64,000 bases of DNA from Arthrobacter humicola (GTDB lineage: Bacteria; Actinomycetota; Actinomycetes; Actinomycetales; Micrococcaceae): positions 62,001 through 126,000 of the forward strand of contig NZ_JAFKON010000009.1 in assembly GCF_022803015.1 (NCBI RefSeq), given 5' to 3'. Shown in pieces: positions 1-7,530 of the stretch. Numbering within the stretch: position 1 is the stretch's first letter; each line of letters opens with the position of its first letter. The notes under the pieces were generated by a model. The model ran no database searches, had not been told where the DNA came from, and worked only from the letters and a program-made list of their open reading frames with translations. A program made the position numbers and the translations under genes.

Positions 1-23
1 CCCTACCGGCACCGTGGTAGAGG

Positions 24-467
24 CTATTGGACCGGGTGGGCAGGGGTGTAGGGGGCCAGCCGGTCCTTCTGTTCGGGCGTCAGCCGCAGAACCCGGCCGG
101 TTGCCTCGTCCACGAAGGCGAGATGGCTCGTGGCCCGGACGCAGTCCTCGCGCGTGACGGGATCCTGCACCAGGTAGTGGATGTCAAAGCTGGCGCCCTT
201 GACCGCGCCGATCCACAACTGGACGACGGCGGGCACGTTCCGGTACTCAAGGGTCCTGACGTACCTGATCTTGTGCTCCACCACGAGCGCCAGCGTCCCT
301 TCCGGAATTTCATTGAAGAGCGGCACCAGCGGTTCGGTTCCCGGCAGCCCGGGCCCCCGGGGCGGGCCGAACGCCGCGATCCGTGCTTCTTCGAGGATCC
401 GGACAATCTGGACGTTGTTGATGTGCCCGTAGGCATCCATGTCGCTCCAGCGCATCGGCACGCCCAC
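24..467 (-). CDS. acyl-CoA thioesterase (hotdog fold, 4HBT family)
   Basis: Hydrolyses an acyl-CoA thioester; the substrate cannot be told from sequence. The family signature RWSDMDAYGHINNV near the N-terminus carries the catalytic Asp and the conserved GHINN turn of YbgC/4-hydroxybenzoyl-CoA thioesterases. The boundary given starts at GTG 467 (147 aa). The usual first beta strand (here WRLEV) lies in frame upstream of that GTG, and the frame stays open back to about position 608 across the whole gap to the ABC exporter gene. No ATG, GTG or TTG occurs in that stretch, so the true start may be a rare codon such as CTG at 608, overlapping the exporter stop codon, with an Ala/Gly-rich leader. 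It is the last gene of the leftward ABC exporter group. Family sure, start unsure. Confidence 0.85.
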   Translation of the reverse strand: MGVPMRWSDMDAYGHINNVQIVRILEEARIAAFGPPRGPGLPGTEPLVPLFNEIPEGTLALVVEHKIRYVRTLEYRNVPAVVQLWIGAVKGASFDIHYLVQDPVTREDCVRATSHLAFVDEATGRVLRLTPEQKDRLAPYTPAHPVQ

Positions 468-604
468 CTCGAGGCGCCAGGGCTCCGTGGATGTGTTCTC
501 CCCAGCGGCTGCACCCTTGCCGGCGGGGCCCGCGGCTGTGCCTGCGCTCTCCCTGCCGGGCCCGTGCCCGCCGGCTGTGCTCTTCCCGGCGGGGCCTGCG
601 GCGC

Positions 605-2680
605 TCAGCTGTGCACCGCCGTCGCGTCCTCCGCGGAATCCGCCACGGCAGAGTCTGCGTCCTCGCCGGCGAACTGGGACATGTACAGCCGGTAGTACGC
701 GCCCTGCAGGGCCAGCAGTTGGGCGTGCCGGCCCTGCTCGACGATCTGCCCGTCCTCCATAACAAGGATGGTGTCCGCGTCCCGGATGGTGGAGAGGCGG
801 TGGGCGATGACGAAGCTGGTGCGTTCCGTCCGCAGCGCCGCCATGGCCTTCTGGACCAGGGCTTCGGTGCGGGTATCCACGGAACTCGTGGCCTCGTCCA
901 GGATCAGCAGCGACGGGTTCGCCACAAAGGCCCGGGCGATGGTGATCAGCTGCTTTTCGCCGGCACTGACGTTGTTGCCTTCTTCGTCGATCACCGTGTT
1001 GTAGCCCTCCGGCAGCGCCCGGACGAAGCGGTCCACGAACGTGGCCTTGGCCGCCGCCATGATCTGTTCTTCGGTGGCGTCCAGCTTGCCGTAGCGGATG
1101 TTCTCGTAGATGGTTCCGCCGAACAGCCAGGCGTCCTGCAGCACCATGCCCACCTTGGCGCGCAGCTCCGAACGGCTCAGCCGGGTGATGTCCACACCGT
1201 CCAGGGTGATGCCGCCGGAGTTGAGCTCGTAGAAGCGCATCACGAGGTTGACGAGGGTGGTCTTGCCCGCCCCGGTCGGTCCCACGATCGCCACGGTGTG
1301 TCCGGGTTCGGCCGTGAAGGACAGGTCTTCGATCAGCGGCCTGTCCGGCGTGTAGCTGAAGGTGACGTGCTTGAACTCGACGTGCCCGTCGGTCTTGGCC
1401 GGGAGGTGCTCGGTGGCGGTCTCGGCGTCCTGTTCGTCGGCGTCGAGGAATTCAAAGACCCGCTCGGCGGAGGCGACACCGGACTGCAGCATGTTGGCCA
1501 TGCCGGCCATCTGGCCCAGCGGCTGGGTGAATTCGCGTGAGTACTGGATGAACGCCGTGGCGTCGCCCAGGCTCATGCTGCCCGAGGCCACGCGCAGTCC
1601 GCCGACGACGGCGATCCCGACATAGCTGAGGTAGGAGACAAACTGCATGACCGGCATGATCATGCCGGAGACGAACTGGGCTCCGAAGCTGGCCTTGTAG
1701 AGTTCCTCGTTGCGCTCGTCGAAGCGGGCCAGCATGTCGGCGTCGCGGCCGAACACGCGGACGAGGTCATGGCCGGAGAACGATTCCTCGATCTGGCCGT
1801 TGAGCTCGCCGGTGTTCTTCCACTGGGCGGCGAAGAGTTTCTGGCTGCGGGCGCCAATGATGCCGGCTGCCACGCCGGAGAGCGGCAGGGCGACGAGCGC
1901 GATCAGGGCCAGCTGCCAGGACACGATGAACATCATGATCACGATCCCGATGACCGTCAGGGCCGAGTTCACGAGCTGGGCGAAGGCCTGCTGGAGCGCC
2001 TGCTGGATGTTGTCGACGTCGTTCGTGACGCGGGAAAGGATGTCGCCGCGCTGGCGGGTATCGAAGTAGTTCAGCGGCAGCTTGTTGAGTTTCTTCTCGG
2101 TGTCATCGCGCAGCGTGCGGACCACGCGCATGACCAGCACGTTGAGGACATAGCCCTGGAGCCAGAGGAAGATGTTGGCCACGAAGTACATCACCAGCAC
2201 CACGCTGATGAGGAACGCGAGCTTCTGGAAATCGATGCCGGCGCCCGGCACGACGTCCATCTTGGCGAGCATGTCGGCAAAGTTGTCCTGGCCCTGGGAG
2301 CGCAGTCCTTCGATGAACTGTTCTTTGGTGGCCCCGGCCGGGAGCTGCTTGCCGACCACTCCGGCGAAGATCACGTCCATCGCCTGGCCCAGGATCCTCG
2401 GGGCAATGACGTTGAGGACGACGGCGACCGTCACCATGGCGAGCACGGCGGTGATACCGGCGCGCTCGGGCTTCAGCAGCCCCATGAGCCGTTTGGCCGA
2501 GGGCCAGAAGTGCTGGGCCTTCTTGGCCGGCACGGCACCGAACATGCCGCCGTCGGCCTCGCCGGGCGTGTACTCCTCCTCGATGAAGTCATCTTCGATC
2601 AGGTCGGTGGCGTCCGTATCGGCAGCGGCCTGGCCGGCTGCGGAGGCCGGCGTGCTGGAGACTTTCTCGTTGGTGCTCAT
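605..2680 (-). CDS. ABC exporter half-transporter, catalytically complete subunit
   Basis: 691-residue fused membrane/ATPase half-transporter of the multidrug/lipid exporter type. An acidic cytosolic N-terminus (about 60 residues) precedes six membrane helices (about 70-400) and the nucleotide-binding domain. Walker A GPTGAGKT lies near 467-474, the signature is VSAGEKQ near 571-577, and Walker B LLILDE ends in the catalytic Glu near 596. Its start codon overlaps the stop of the upstream half-transporter (ATGA), so the two are translationally coupled and should form a heterodimer like LmrCD, BmrCD or TM287/288. The partner has the degenerate ATP site. Substrate unknown. Confidence 0.93.
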   Translation of the reverse strand: MSTNEKVSSTPASAAGQAAADTDATDLIEDDFIEEEYTPGEADGGMFGAVPAKKAQHFWPSAKRLMGLLKPERAGITAVLAMVTVAVVLNVIAPRILGQAMDVIFAGVVGKQLPAGATKEQFIEGLRSQGQDNFADMLAKMDVVPGAGIDFQKLAFLISVVLVMYFVANIFLWLQGYVLNVLVMRVVRTLRDDTEKKLNKLPLNYFDTRQRGDILSRVTNDVDNIQQALQQAFAQLVNSALTVIGIVIMMFIVSWQLALIALVALPLSGVAAGIIGARSQKLFAAQWKNTGELNGQIEESFSGHDLVRVFGRDADMLARFDERNEELYKASFGAQFVSGMIMPVMQFVSYLSYVGIAVVGGLRVASGSMSLGDATAFIQYSREFTQPLGQMAGMANMLQSGVASAERVFEFLDADEQDAETATEHLPAKTDGHVEFKHVTFSYTPDRPLIEDLSFTAEPGHTVAIVGPTGAGKTTLVNLVMRFYELNSGGITLDGVDITRLSRSELRAKVGMVLQDAWLFGGTIYENIRYGKLDATEEQIMAAAKATFVDRFVRALPEGYNTVIDEEGNNVSAGEKQLITIARAFVANPSLLILDEATSSVDTRTEALVQKAMAALRTERTSFVIAHRLSTIRDADTILVMEDGQIVEQGRHAQLLALQGAYYRLYMSQFAGEDADSAVADSAEDATAVHS

Positions 2681-4410
2681 GCCACTGCCTCCGCGCTCAG
2701 CTGGGATTCGACGATTTCCTGGTAGGTGCTGGAGCTTTCCAACAGTTCCTCATGTGTTCCGCGGTCCACGATCCGGCCGTTGTCCAGCACGAGGATCTGG
2801 TCCGCATCGGCGATGGTGGACACCCGCTGGCCGACGATGATCACTGTGGCATCGGCCGTCTTGGCCTTGAGCGCCCGGCGGAGCCTGGCGTCGGTGGCGA
2901 CGTCAAGGGCCGAGAACGAATCGTCGAACAGGAAGACCTTGGGTTCGGTGACGAGCGCGCGGGCGATGCACAGCCGCTGCCGCTGGCCGCCGGAGACGTT
3001 GGTGCCGCCCTGGGCGATCCGCGCTGCGAGGCCGCCCTTCTTTTCGCGCACGAACTCCGCGGCCTGGGCGACCGTCAGTGCCTCCCACAGGTCCGAGTCC
3101 GTGGCCTCGGGCTTGCCGAAGCGCAGGTTGTGCTCAATGGTTCCGGAGAACAGGTAGGGCCGCTGCGGCACCATGGCCACGCGCTGCGTGATCTCGGCGC
3201 GGTCCAGCTGGGTGACGGGGACGCCGTCGAGCAGGACCTCGCCCGACTCGGCGTCGTACAGCCGCGGGAGCAGGGCCAGCAGGCTGGACTTGCCGGCGCC
3301 GGTGGAGCCGATGATCGCCACGGTCTGTCCGGGCTCGGCCGTAAAGCTGATGTTGCTGAGCACGGGAGCTTCAGCGCCAGGGTAGGCGAAGGTCACGTTG
3401 CGGAATTCGACGCGGCCGGCCTTTGCCGCAGGCGCCACCGGGGTGAGCGATTCGTGGATGGAAGGCTCGACGTCGAGCACTTCACCGATCCGGTCGGCGC
3501 AGACCGAGGCGCGGGGAATCATCATGGCCATGAAGGTGCCCATCATGACGGCCATGAGGATCTGCAGGAGGTACTGGAGGAAGGCCGTCAGCGAGCCGAC
3601 CTGCATCTCGCCGGCATCGACGCGCTGGCCACCGAACCAGAGCACAGCGGCCGTGGAGATGTGCAGGATCATGCCGATGGCGGGGAACATCAGCACAAAC
3701 AGGGAACCGATCTTCAGCGAGACGTCGGTGAGGTCCTGGTTGGCCGCGCCGAAGCGCTCGGCCTCGTGGGGTTCGCGCACGAAGGCCCGGACCACGCGGA
3801 TGCCGATGATCTGCTCGCGGAGGACACCGTTGAGCCGGTCGATCTTCTCCTGCATGGAACGGAAGAGCGGCATCAGGCGGACCACGAGGTAGCCCACCAC
3901 GACCACGAGCAGGGGCACGGACACCCAGACGAGCCAGGACAGGTTGAGGTCCTCGCGCAGGGCCATGAAGATCCCGCCGATGCACATGATGGGTGTGGCC
4001 ACCATGAAGTTCAGTGCCATGAGCATGAGCATCTGGACCTGCTGCACATCGTTGGTGCCCCGGGTGATCAGGGTGGGGGCGCCGAAGAGGTTGACGTCCC
4101 GCGCTGAGAAGCTGCTCACCTTGCGGAACACGCCGCGGCGCAGGTCCCGGCCGAACGCCATCGCCGCCTTCGAGCCGAAGTAGACGCCGGCGATCGCGGT
4201 GGCCACCTGGATCAGCGCGACGCCGAGCATGACGCCGCCGGTGCGCCAGATGTAGTCCGTGTCGCCGCGGGAGACGCCCTCGTCGATGATCTGGGCATTG
4301 AGGCTGGGGAGGTACAGAGCCGCGATGGTCGAGGCCAGCTGGAAGATGACCACAGCCGCGATGTATGGCAGATACGGCTTGGAATAGCGCCGCATGAGGG
4401 TAACGAGCAT
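2677..4410 (-). CDS. ABC exporter half-transporter with degenerate Walker B
   Basis: 577-residue partner of the downstream half-transporter. Six N-terminal membrane helices are followed by an ATPase domain with Walker A GSTGAGKS, signature NVSGGQRQR and Walker B FLFDDSFSALD. The catalytic glutamate after Walker B is replaced by aspartate, the usual mark of the non-hydrolysing site in heterodimeric ABC exporters. The start ATG at 4410 is chosen because AAGGA lies 9 nt upstream; the GTG at 4416 would leave only about 3 nt. First gene of the operon. Its upstream region holds a TATAAT box and four 16-bp direct repeats. Confidence 0.92.
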   Translation of the reverse strand: MLVTLMRRYSKPYLPYIAAVVIFQLASTIAALYLPSLNAQIIDEGVSRGDTDYIWRTGGVMLGVALIQVATAIAGVYFGSKAAMAFGRDLRRGVFRKVSSFSARDVNLFGAPTLITRGTNDVQQVQMLMLMALNFMVATPIMCIGGIFMALREDLNLSWLVWVSVPLLVVVVGYLVVRLMPLFRSMQEKIDRLNGVLREQIIGIRVVRAFVREPHEAERFGAANQDLTDVSLKIGSLFVLMFPAIGMILHISTAAVLWFGGQRVDAGEMQVGSLTAFLQYLLQILMAVMMGTFMAMMIPRASVCADRIGEVLDVEPSIHESLTPVAPAAKAGRVEFRNVTFAYPGAEAPVLSNISFTAEPGQTVAIIGSTGAGKSSLLALLPRLYDAESGEVLLDGVPVTQLDRAEITQRVAMVPQRPYLFSGTIEHNLRFGKPEATDSDLWEALTVAQAAEFVREKKGGLAARIAQGGTNVSGGQRQRLCIARALVTEPKVFLFDDSFSALDVATDARLRRALKAKTADATVIIVGQRVSTIADADQILVLDNGRIVDRGTHEELLESSSTYQEIVESQLSAEAVA

Positions 4411-4435
4411 GCCCACGAGTCCTTACGAAGACTGA

Positions 4436-4441
4436 ATTATA
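4436..4441 (-). promoter_or_regulatory. -10 box of the ABC exporter operon
   Basis: Perfect TATAAT on the minus strand, 25 nt upstream of the chosen start. No good -35 hexamer lies at 16-18 bp; that space is occupied by the 16-bp direct repeats, so the promoter may need an activator bound there. Confidence 0.5.
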
Positions 4442-4503
4442 GGGAGACCAAATTTGGGGAGAGCAAATTATGGGGAGAACAAAGTATGGGGAGAGCTAAA
4501 TAG
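4442..4503. repeat. four direct repeats of about 16 bp upstream of the ABC exporter
   Basis: GGGAGA occurs at 4442, 4457, 4473 and 4489, each followed by an A/T-rich half (for example GGGAGAGCAAATTATG), giving periods of 15, 16 and 16 bp. The array covers the -10 to beyond -35 region of the leftward exporter promoter. Units of this size on one face of the helix look like a multi-site operator or activator array. No regulator gene is adjacent. Confidence 0.7.
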
Positions 4504-4736
4504 TGAAGTTTATTGGAAGGCTGATTGGAGACTAGCCCATGGGACCGACAGCCTTAGCCACCCAACTCTACGAAATCCCTCGTCCGGGAGGAACATCGGG
4601 AGCTGAATATCATCCAAACGGCGTACTTAGGCGGCTCCTGTGGTCTCCCCCCGCAACCGTCTTGCTGCACGAAGGCCCCGCAGCCGCCCCCTCGGGCGGC
4701 CGCGGAGCCTCAGCGGTCCGGTACTGTGAGCCGGCG
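4504..4736. other. gene-free stretch between the exporter promoter and the DHA2 gene
   Basis: No coding region of actinobacterial character in either strand. It contains the hairpin at 4680-4703 close to the end of the DHA2 gene and otherwise nothing I recognise. Confidence 0.6.
4680..4703 (-). terminator. hairpin after the DHA2 transporter gene
   Basis: GCAGCCGCCC and GGGCGGCCGC form a 10-bp stem with one mismatch around a 4-nt loop, about 35 nt beyond the stop codon of the leftward transporter gene. No U-tract follows, as is common in GC-rich actinobacteria. Confidence 0.5.
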
Positions 4737-6839
4737 CTACCCGGTCCGGTGGCGGCCGTGGGTAGCGATGTAGTCGGCAGCCGCGCGCTGCATCTTGCGC
4801 TGCTTGGCGAGCTGCCGGCGCAGGGCCGTGAGCTCCCCGGCAACCCGGGCCTGTTCCGTGGCGATCGCACGCTGCTCGGCGGCCTGCTCGTGCACGGCGC
4901 GCAGGGCGTCCGCCAGCAGCAGTTGCTGCTCCGCGAGGAGCTGCTGGGTCTGGAGCATCACAGGTACGATGTCGGCGGCCTCGGGCCGGTCCTCGGCCAC
5001 CAAGGTCCGGGTCCGCTGGCGGGCGGCATCGGGGAAGCGGGATTCGGCGCGGTCCCGGCTGAGCACCTCGATGAATTCCCGGTCCAGGTCAACGATGCTG
5101 GTTCCGGCAGACGGCGCTGCCCCGACGGCGTCGTTCCCTGTGGTCCTGGTGTAACCCGTGTTTCCCAGAGCCGGGGCCGTAGCACCGGCCATCGCGGCCA
5201 TCCCGGTATCCGGGGCGTCCCCTGCGAGTTCGGCGGGTTCCGGCCGCACGTCGACCGTGCGGCGCAGCGGGCGTTCCTTGATGAACAGGATGGCCACCAG
5301 CGCCACGAGGCCGACAACTGCGGAGATCAGGAAGACCTCGGCGATCGCGTCGCCGTAGGCGGCCCGCATGATGTCGCGGATCGGTGCCGGCATGTCCTTG
5401 AGGTCCATGCTGGCCCCCGCGGATCCGGCGGGAACCTGGATGCCGGCCGAAGCCAGCCCCTCCACGACGAGCTCCTTGACCCGGTTGCCCAGCACGGCGC
5501 CGAGGACCGAGACGCCGATCGCACCGCCGACGGACCTGAAGAAGGCCACAGAGGCGCTGGCCGTGCCGATGTCCTTGGCCTGGACCGTGTTCTGGACGGC
5601 GAGGACGAGGTTCTGCATCAGCAGGCCCAGGCCGACGCCGAGGATGGCGGTGTAGATACCGGTCATCCACAGGTCAGTGGTGTGGTCCATGCTGCCGGCC
5701 AGGCCCAGGCCGCCGATCAGCAAGATGGCGCCGGCCACGAGGTACCGCTTCCACTTGCCGGTGCGGCTGATCAGCATGCCGGAGGCGACCGACCCGATGA
5801 GGTTGCCGGCGATCATGGGCAGCGTGAGCAGGCCGGCCTCGGTGGGGGTGGCGCCGCGTGCCACCTGGAAGTACTGGCCAAGGAAGGTCGAGGAGCCGAA
5901 CATGCCCACTCCGACGGCCACCGAGGCGAGGATTGCGAGGGCGGTGGTCCGCTCAGAGATGATCTTGAGCGGGATGATCGGCTGGGCGACCTTGGATTCC
6001 ACCAGCACGAGCAGGCCAAGGAGCACGATGCCGCCGCCCACCATGGCGACCGTCTGCCACGACCACCAGTCGTAGTAGTCGGGATTGCCGGCGAAGGAGA
6101 CCCAGATGAGCAGCAGGCTGACGCCGGACGTCAACAGGATGGAGCCGAGCCAGTCGATCTTGGCGGGGCGCTTGACGTGCTGGATCTTGAGGGTGACCTG
6201 CAGCAGGATGAGTGCGACCACCGCGAGCGGGACGCAGACGAAGAAGGTCCAGCGCCACCCCAGCGGGCTGTCGACAATGAAGCCGCCGAGCAGCGGGCCG
6301 CCTGCCGTGCCCACGGCCATGACGCCGCCCATGTAGCCGGAGTACTTTCCGCGGTCGCGCGGCGGGATCATGGAGCCGATGATGGCCTGGGCCAGGGCGG
6401 TGAGGCCGCCCATGGCGATGCCCTGGATGACACGGGCGGTCAGCAGCAGCGGGATGGTCTCGGACAGGCCGGCCATAACGGAGCCCGCCACGAAGATCAC
6501 GATGCTCAGCTGGACGAGGACCTTCTTGTTGAAGAGGTCCGCGAGCTTGCCCCAGATCGGGGTGGTTGCCGCGTTGGCCAGGAGCGCGGCGGTGATCACC
6601 CAGGCGAAGTCCGTCTGGGTGCCCTTGAGTTCGGACATGATGGTGGGCAGCGCGTTGGCGACGATCGTGCTGCTCAGGATGGCGGTGAAGAACGCCGCCA
6701 GCAGGCCGGTGAGGGCCTCCATGATCTGGCGGTGGGTCATCGCCACAGGTTCTGCGGCGGTCTGGGATGCGCGGGATGCCCCCTGCGCAACGTCCGACGG
6801 GGCCGGGGACGGCCCTGTGGCGGCGGCGTGGCTAGCCAT
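4737..6839 (-). CDS. DHA2-family (EmrB/QacA) MFS drug transporter with coiled-coil tail
   Basis: 700-residue proton-driven efflux transporter. The first about 550 residues carry the 14 helices of the DHA2 family, including the motif-C-like stretch GGFIVDSPLGWRWTFF. The last about 110 residues are hydrophilic, Ala/Gln/Glu/Arg-rich and heptad-like (LLAEQQLLLADALRAV region), predicting a cytosolic coiled coil that ordinary DHA2 proteins lack. ATG 6839 is chosen because GAGGAG lies 7 nt upstream; the frame opens 27 codons earlier inside the preceding marR gene. Only 4 nt separate it from marR, so the two are one operon and MarR probably represses it. Substrate unknown. Confidence 0.92.
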   Translation of the reverse strand: MASHAAATGPSPAPSDVAQGASRASQTAAEPVAMTHRQIMEALTGLLAAFFTAILSSTIVANALPTIMSELKGTQTDFAWVITAALLANAATTPIWGKLADLFNKKVLVQLSIVIFVAGSVMAGLSETIPLLLTARVIQGIAMGGLTALAQAIIGSMIPPRDRGKYSGYMGGVMAVGTAGGPLLGGFIVDSPLGWRWTFFVCVPLAVVALILLQVTLKIQHVKRPAKIDWLGSILLTSGVSLLLIWVSFAGNPDYYDWWSWQTVAMVGGGIVLLGLLVLVESKVAQPIIPLKIISERTTALAILASVAVGVGMFGSSTFLGQYFQVARGATPTEAGLLTLPMIAGNLIGSVASGMLISRTGKWKRYLVAGAILLIGGLGLAGSMDHTTDLWMTGIYTAILGVGLGLLMQNLVLAVQNTVQAKDIGTASASVAFFRSVGGAIGVSVLGAVLGNRVKELVVEGLASAGIQVPAGSAGASMDLKDMPAPIRDIMRAAYGDAIAEVFLISAVVGLVALVAILFIKERPLRRTVDVRPEPAELAGDAPDTGMAAMAGATAPALGNTGYTRTTGNDAVGAAPSAGTSIVDLDREFIEVLSRDRAESRFPDAARQRTRTLVAEDRPEAADIVPVMLQTQQLLAEQQLLLADALRAVHEQAAEQRAIATEQARVAGELTALRRQLAKQRKMQRAAADYIATHGRHRTG

Positions 6840-6843
6840 ATAT

Positions 6844-7329
6844 CTACTCCTCAACAATTTCGGTCGTATTCGTGGATCCGGCCGTCGTTGCCCGGGCTGA
6901 GGTCCTGAGGGACTCAGCAAGTTTTTCGAGGGTGCGCGCCGTCAGTTCGACGTCATCCTGGCTCCAGTCCTGCAGCAGGTCCTGGATGGTGGCCGTCCGC
7001 TGGTCCTCGATGACACGCAGTTTCTCCGTGCCGGCGGCGGACAGCGCGATCAGCTGCGCGCGGCCGTCTTCCGGGTCCGGCCGGCGGACCACATAGCCGT
7101 GCTCTTCGAGGTCGGCGATGTGCCGGCTGAGGACCGGGGCGCTGACGCCGAGCCGCTCCGCAAGATGCGTGGCCCGGGATTCGCCCTCCCCCACAAAGCG
7201 CAGAACGCCCTGAAGCGCCACTCCGGTGTCCTGCCCGCGCAGACTGGCGGCGGCAACGCAACGGACCGCGCGCTGGAGATCGAAGATCTGGTACACGAGT
7301 CTGGCTGCAGCGTTGGATTCAACTGACAT
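6844..7329 (-). CDS. MarR-family transcriptional regulator
   Basis: 161-residue winged-helix regulator with the usual MarR order: dimerisation helix, HTH (HLAERLGVSAPVLSRHIADLEEHGYV), wing with DPEDGRAQLIALSAAG, and a C-terminal dimer helix. ATG 7329 is chosen because AGAGGGG stands 8 nt upstream. It is the first gene of a two-gene operon with the DHA2 pump. A TTGCC-N3-GGCAA dyad overlaps the promoter, which suggests autorepression relieved by a small-molecule ligand. Confidence 0.93.
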   Translation of the reverse strand: MSVESNAAARLVYQIFDLQRAVRCVAAASLRGQDTGVALQGVLRFVGEGESRATHLAERLGVSAPVLSRHIADLEEHGYVVRRPDPEDGRAQLIALSAAGTEKLRVIEDQRTATIQDLLQDWSQDDVELTARTLEKLAESLRTSARATTAGSTNTTEIVEE

Positions 7330-7349
7330 GATGGACACCCCTCTTTTGT

Positions 7350-7396
7350 TTGCCCTAGGCAACTATATACGAAAATGGTTACTTCGGGAAACTAAC
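7350..7396 (-). promoter_or_regulatory. marR-DHA2 promoter with two dyad operators
   Basis: TTGCC at 7350-7354 and GGCAA at 7358-7362 form an inverted repeat with a 3-bp centre, directly downstream of a minus-strand TATAGT -10 box (7362-7367). A second imperfect dyad, GTTAC...CTAAC with internal TTC/GAA symmetry, lies at 7378-7396 near the expected -35. Placement over -10/+1 and -35 fits MarR autorepression. Confidence 0.55.
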
Positions 7397-7445
7397 TCTC
7401 TCGTGGGGGTGCCGCGCGGCCCCGAAAGCCCCTTAAATAGCAAAC

Positions 7446-7498
7446 GCGGACCGGCCGGGCCTGCCCCTCGCGGTGAGGGGCAGACCCGGCCGGTCCGC
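7446..7498. terminator. very strong bidirectional hairpin terminator
   Basis: Two 24-nt arms (7446-7469 and 7475-7498) pair over 23 bp with a single C/A mismatch around a 5-nt loop GCGGT. It lies 33 nt beyond the stop of the leftward ThDP-enzyme gene and insulates it from the marR promoter. Confidence 0.85.
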
Positions 7499-7530
7499 GC
7501 TGTGCAGCTGCTGCTGTGGTGTTGGTCCGG

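Noticed and set aside
4539..6908. Long plus-strand open frame opposite the DHA2 gene
   Set aside because: Gly/Asp/His/Gln-rich text typical of the antisense of GC-rich membrane-protein genes; the minus-strand frame has clear MFS homology.
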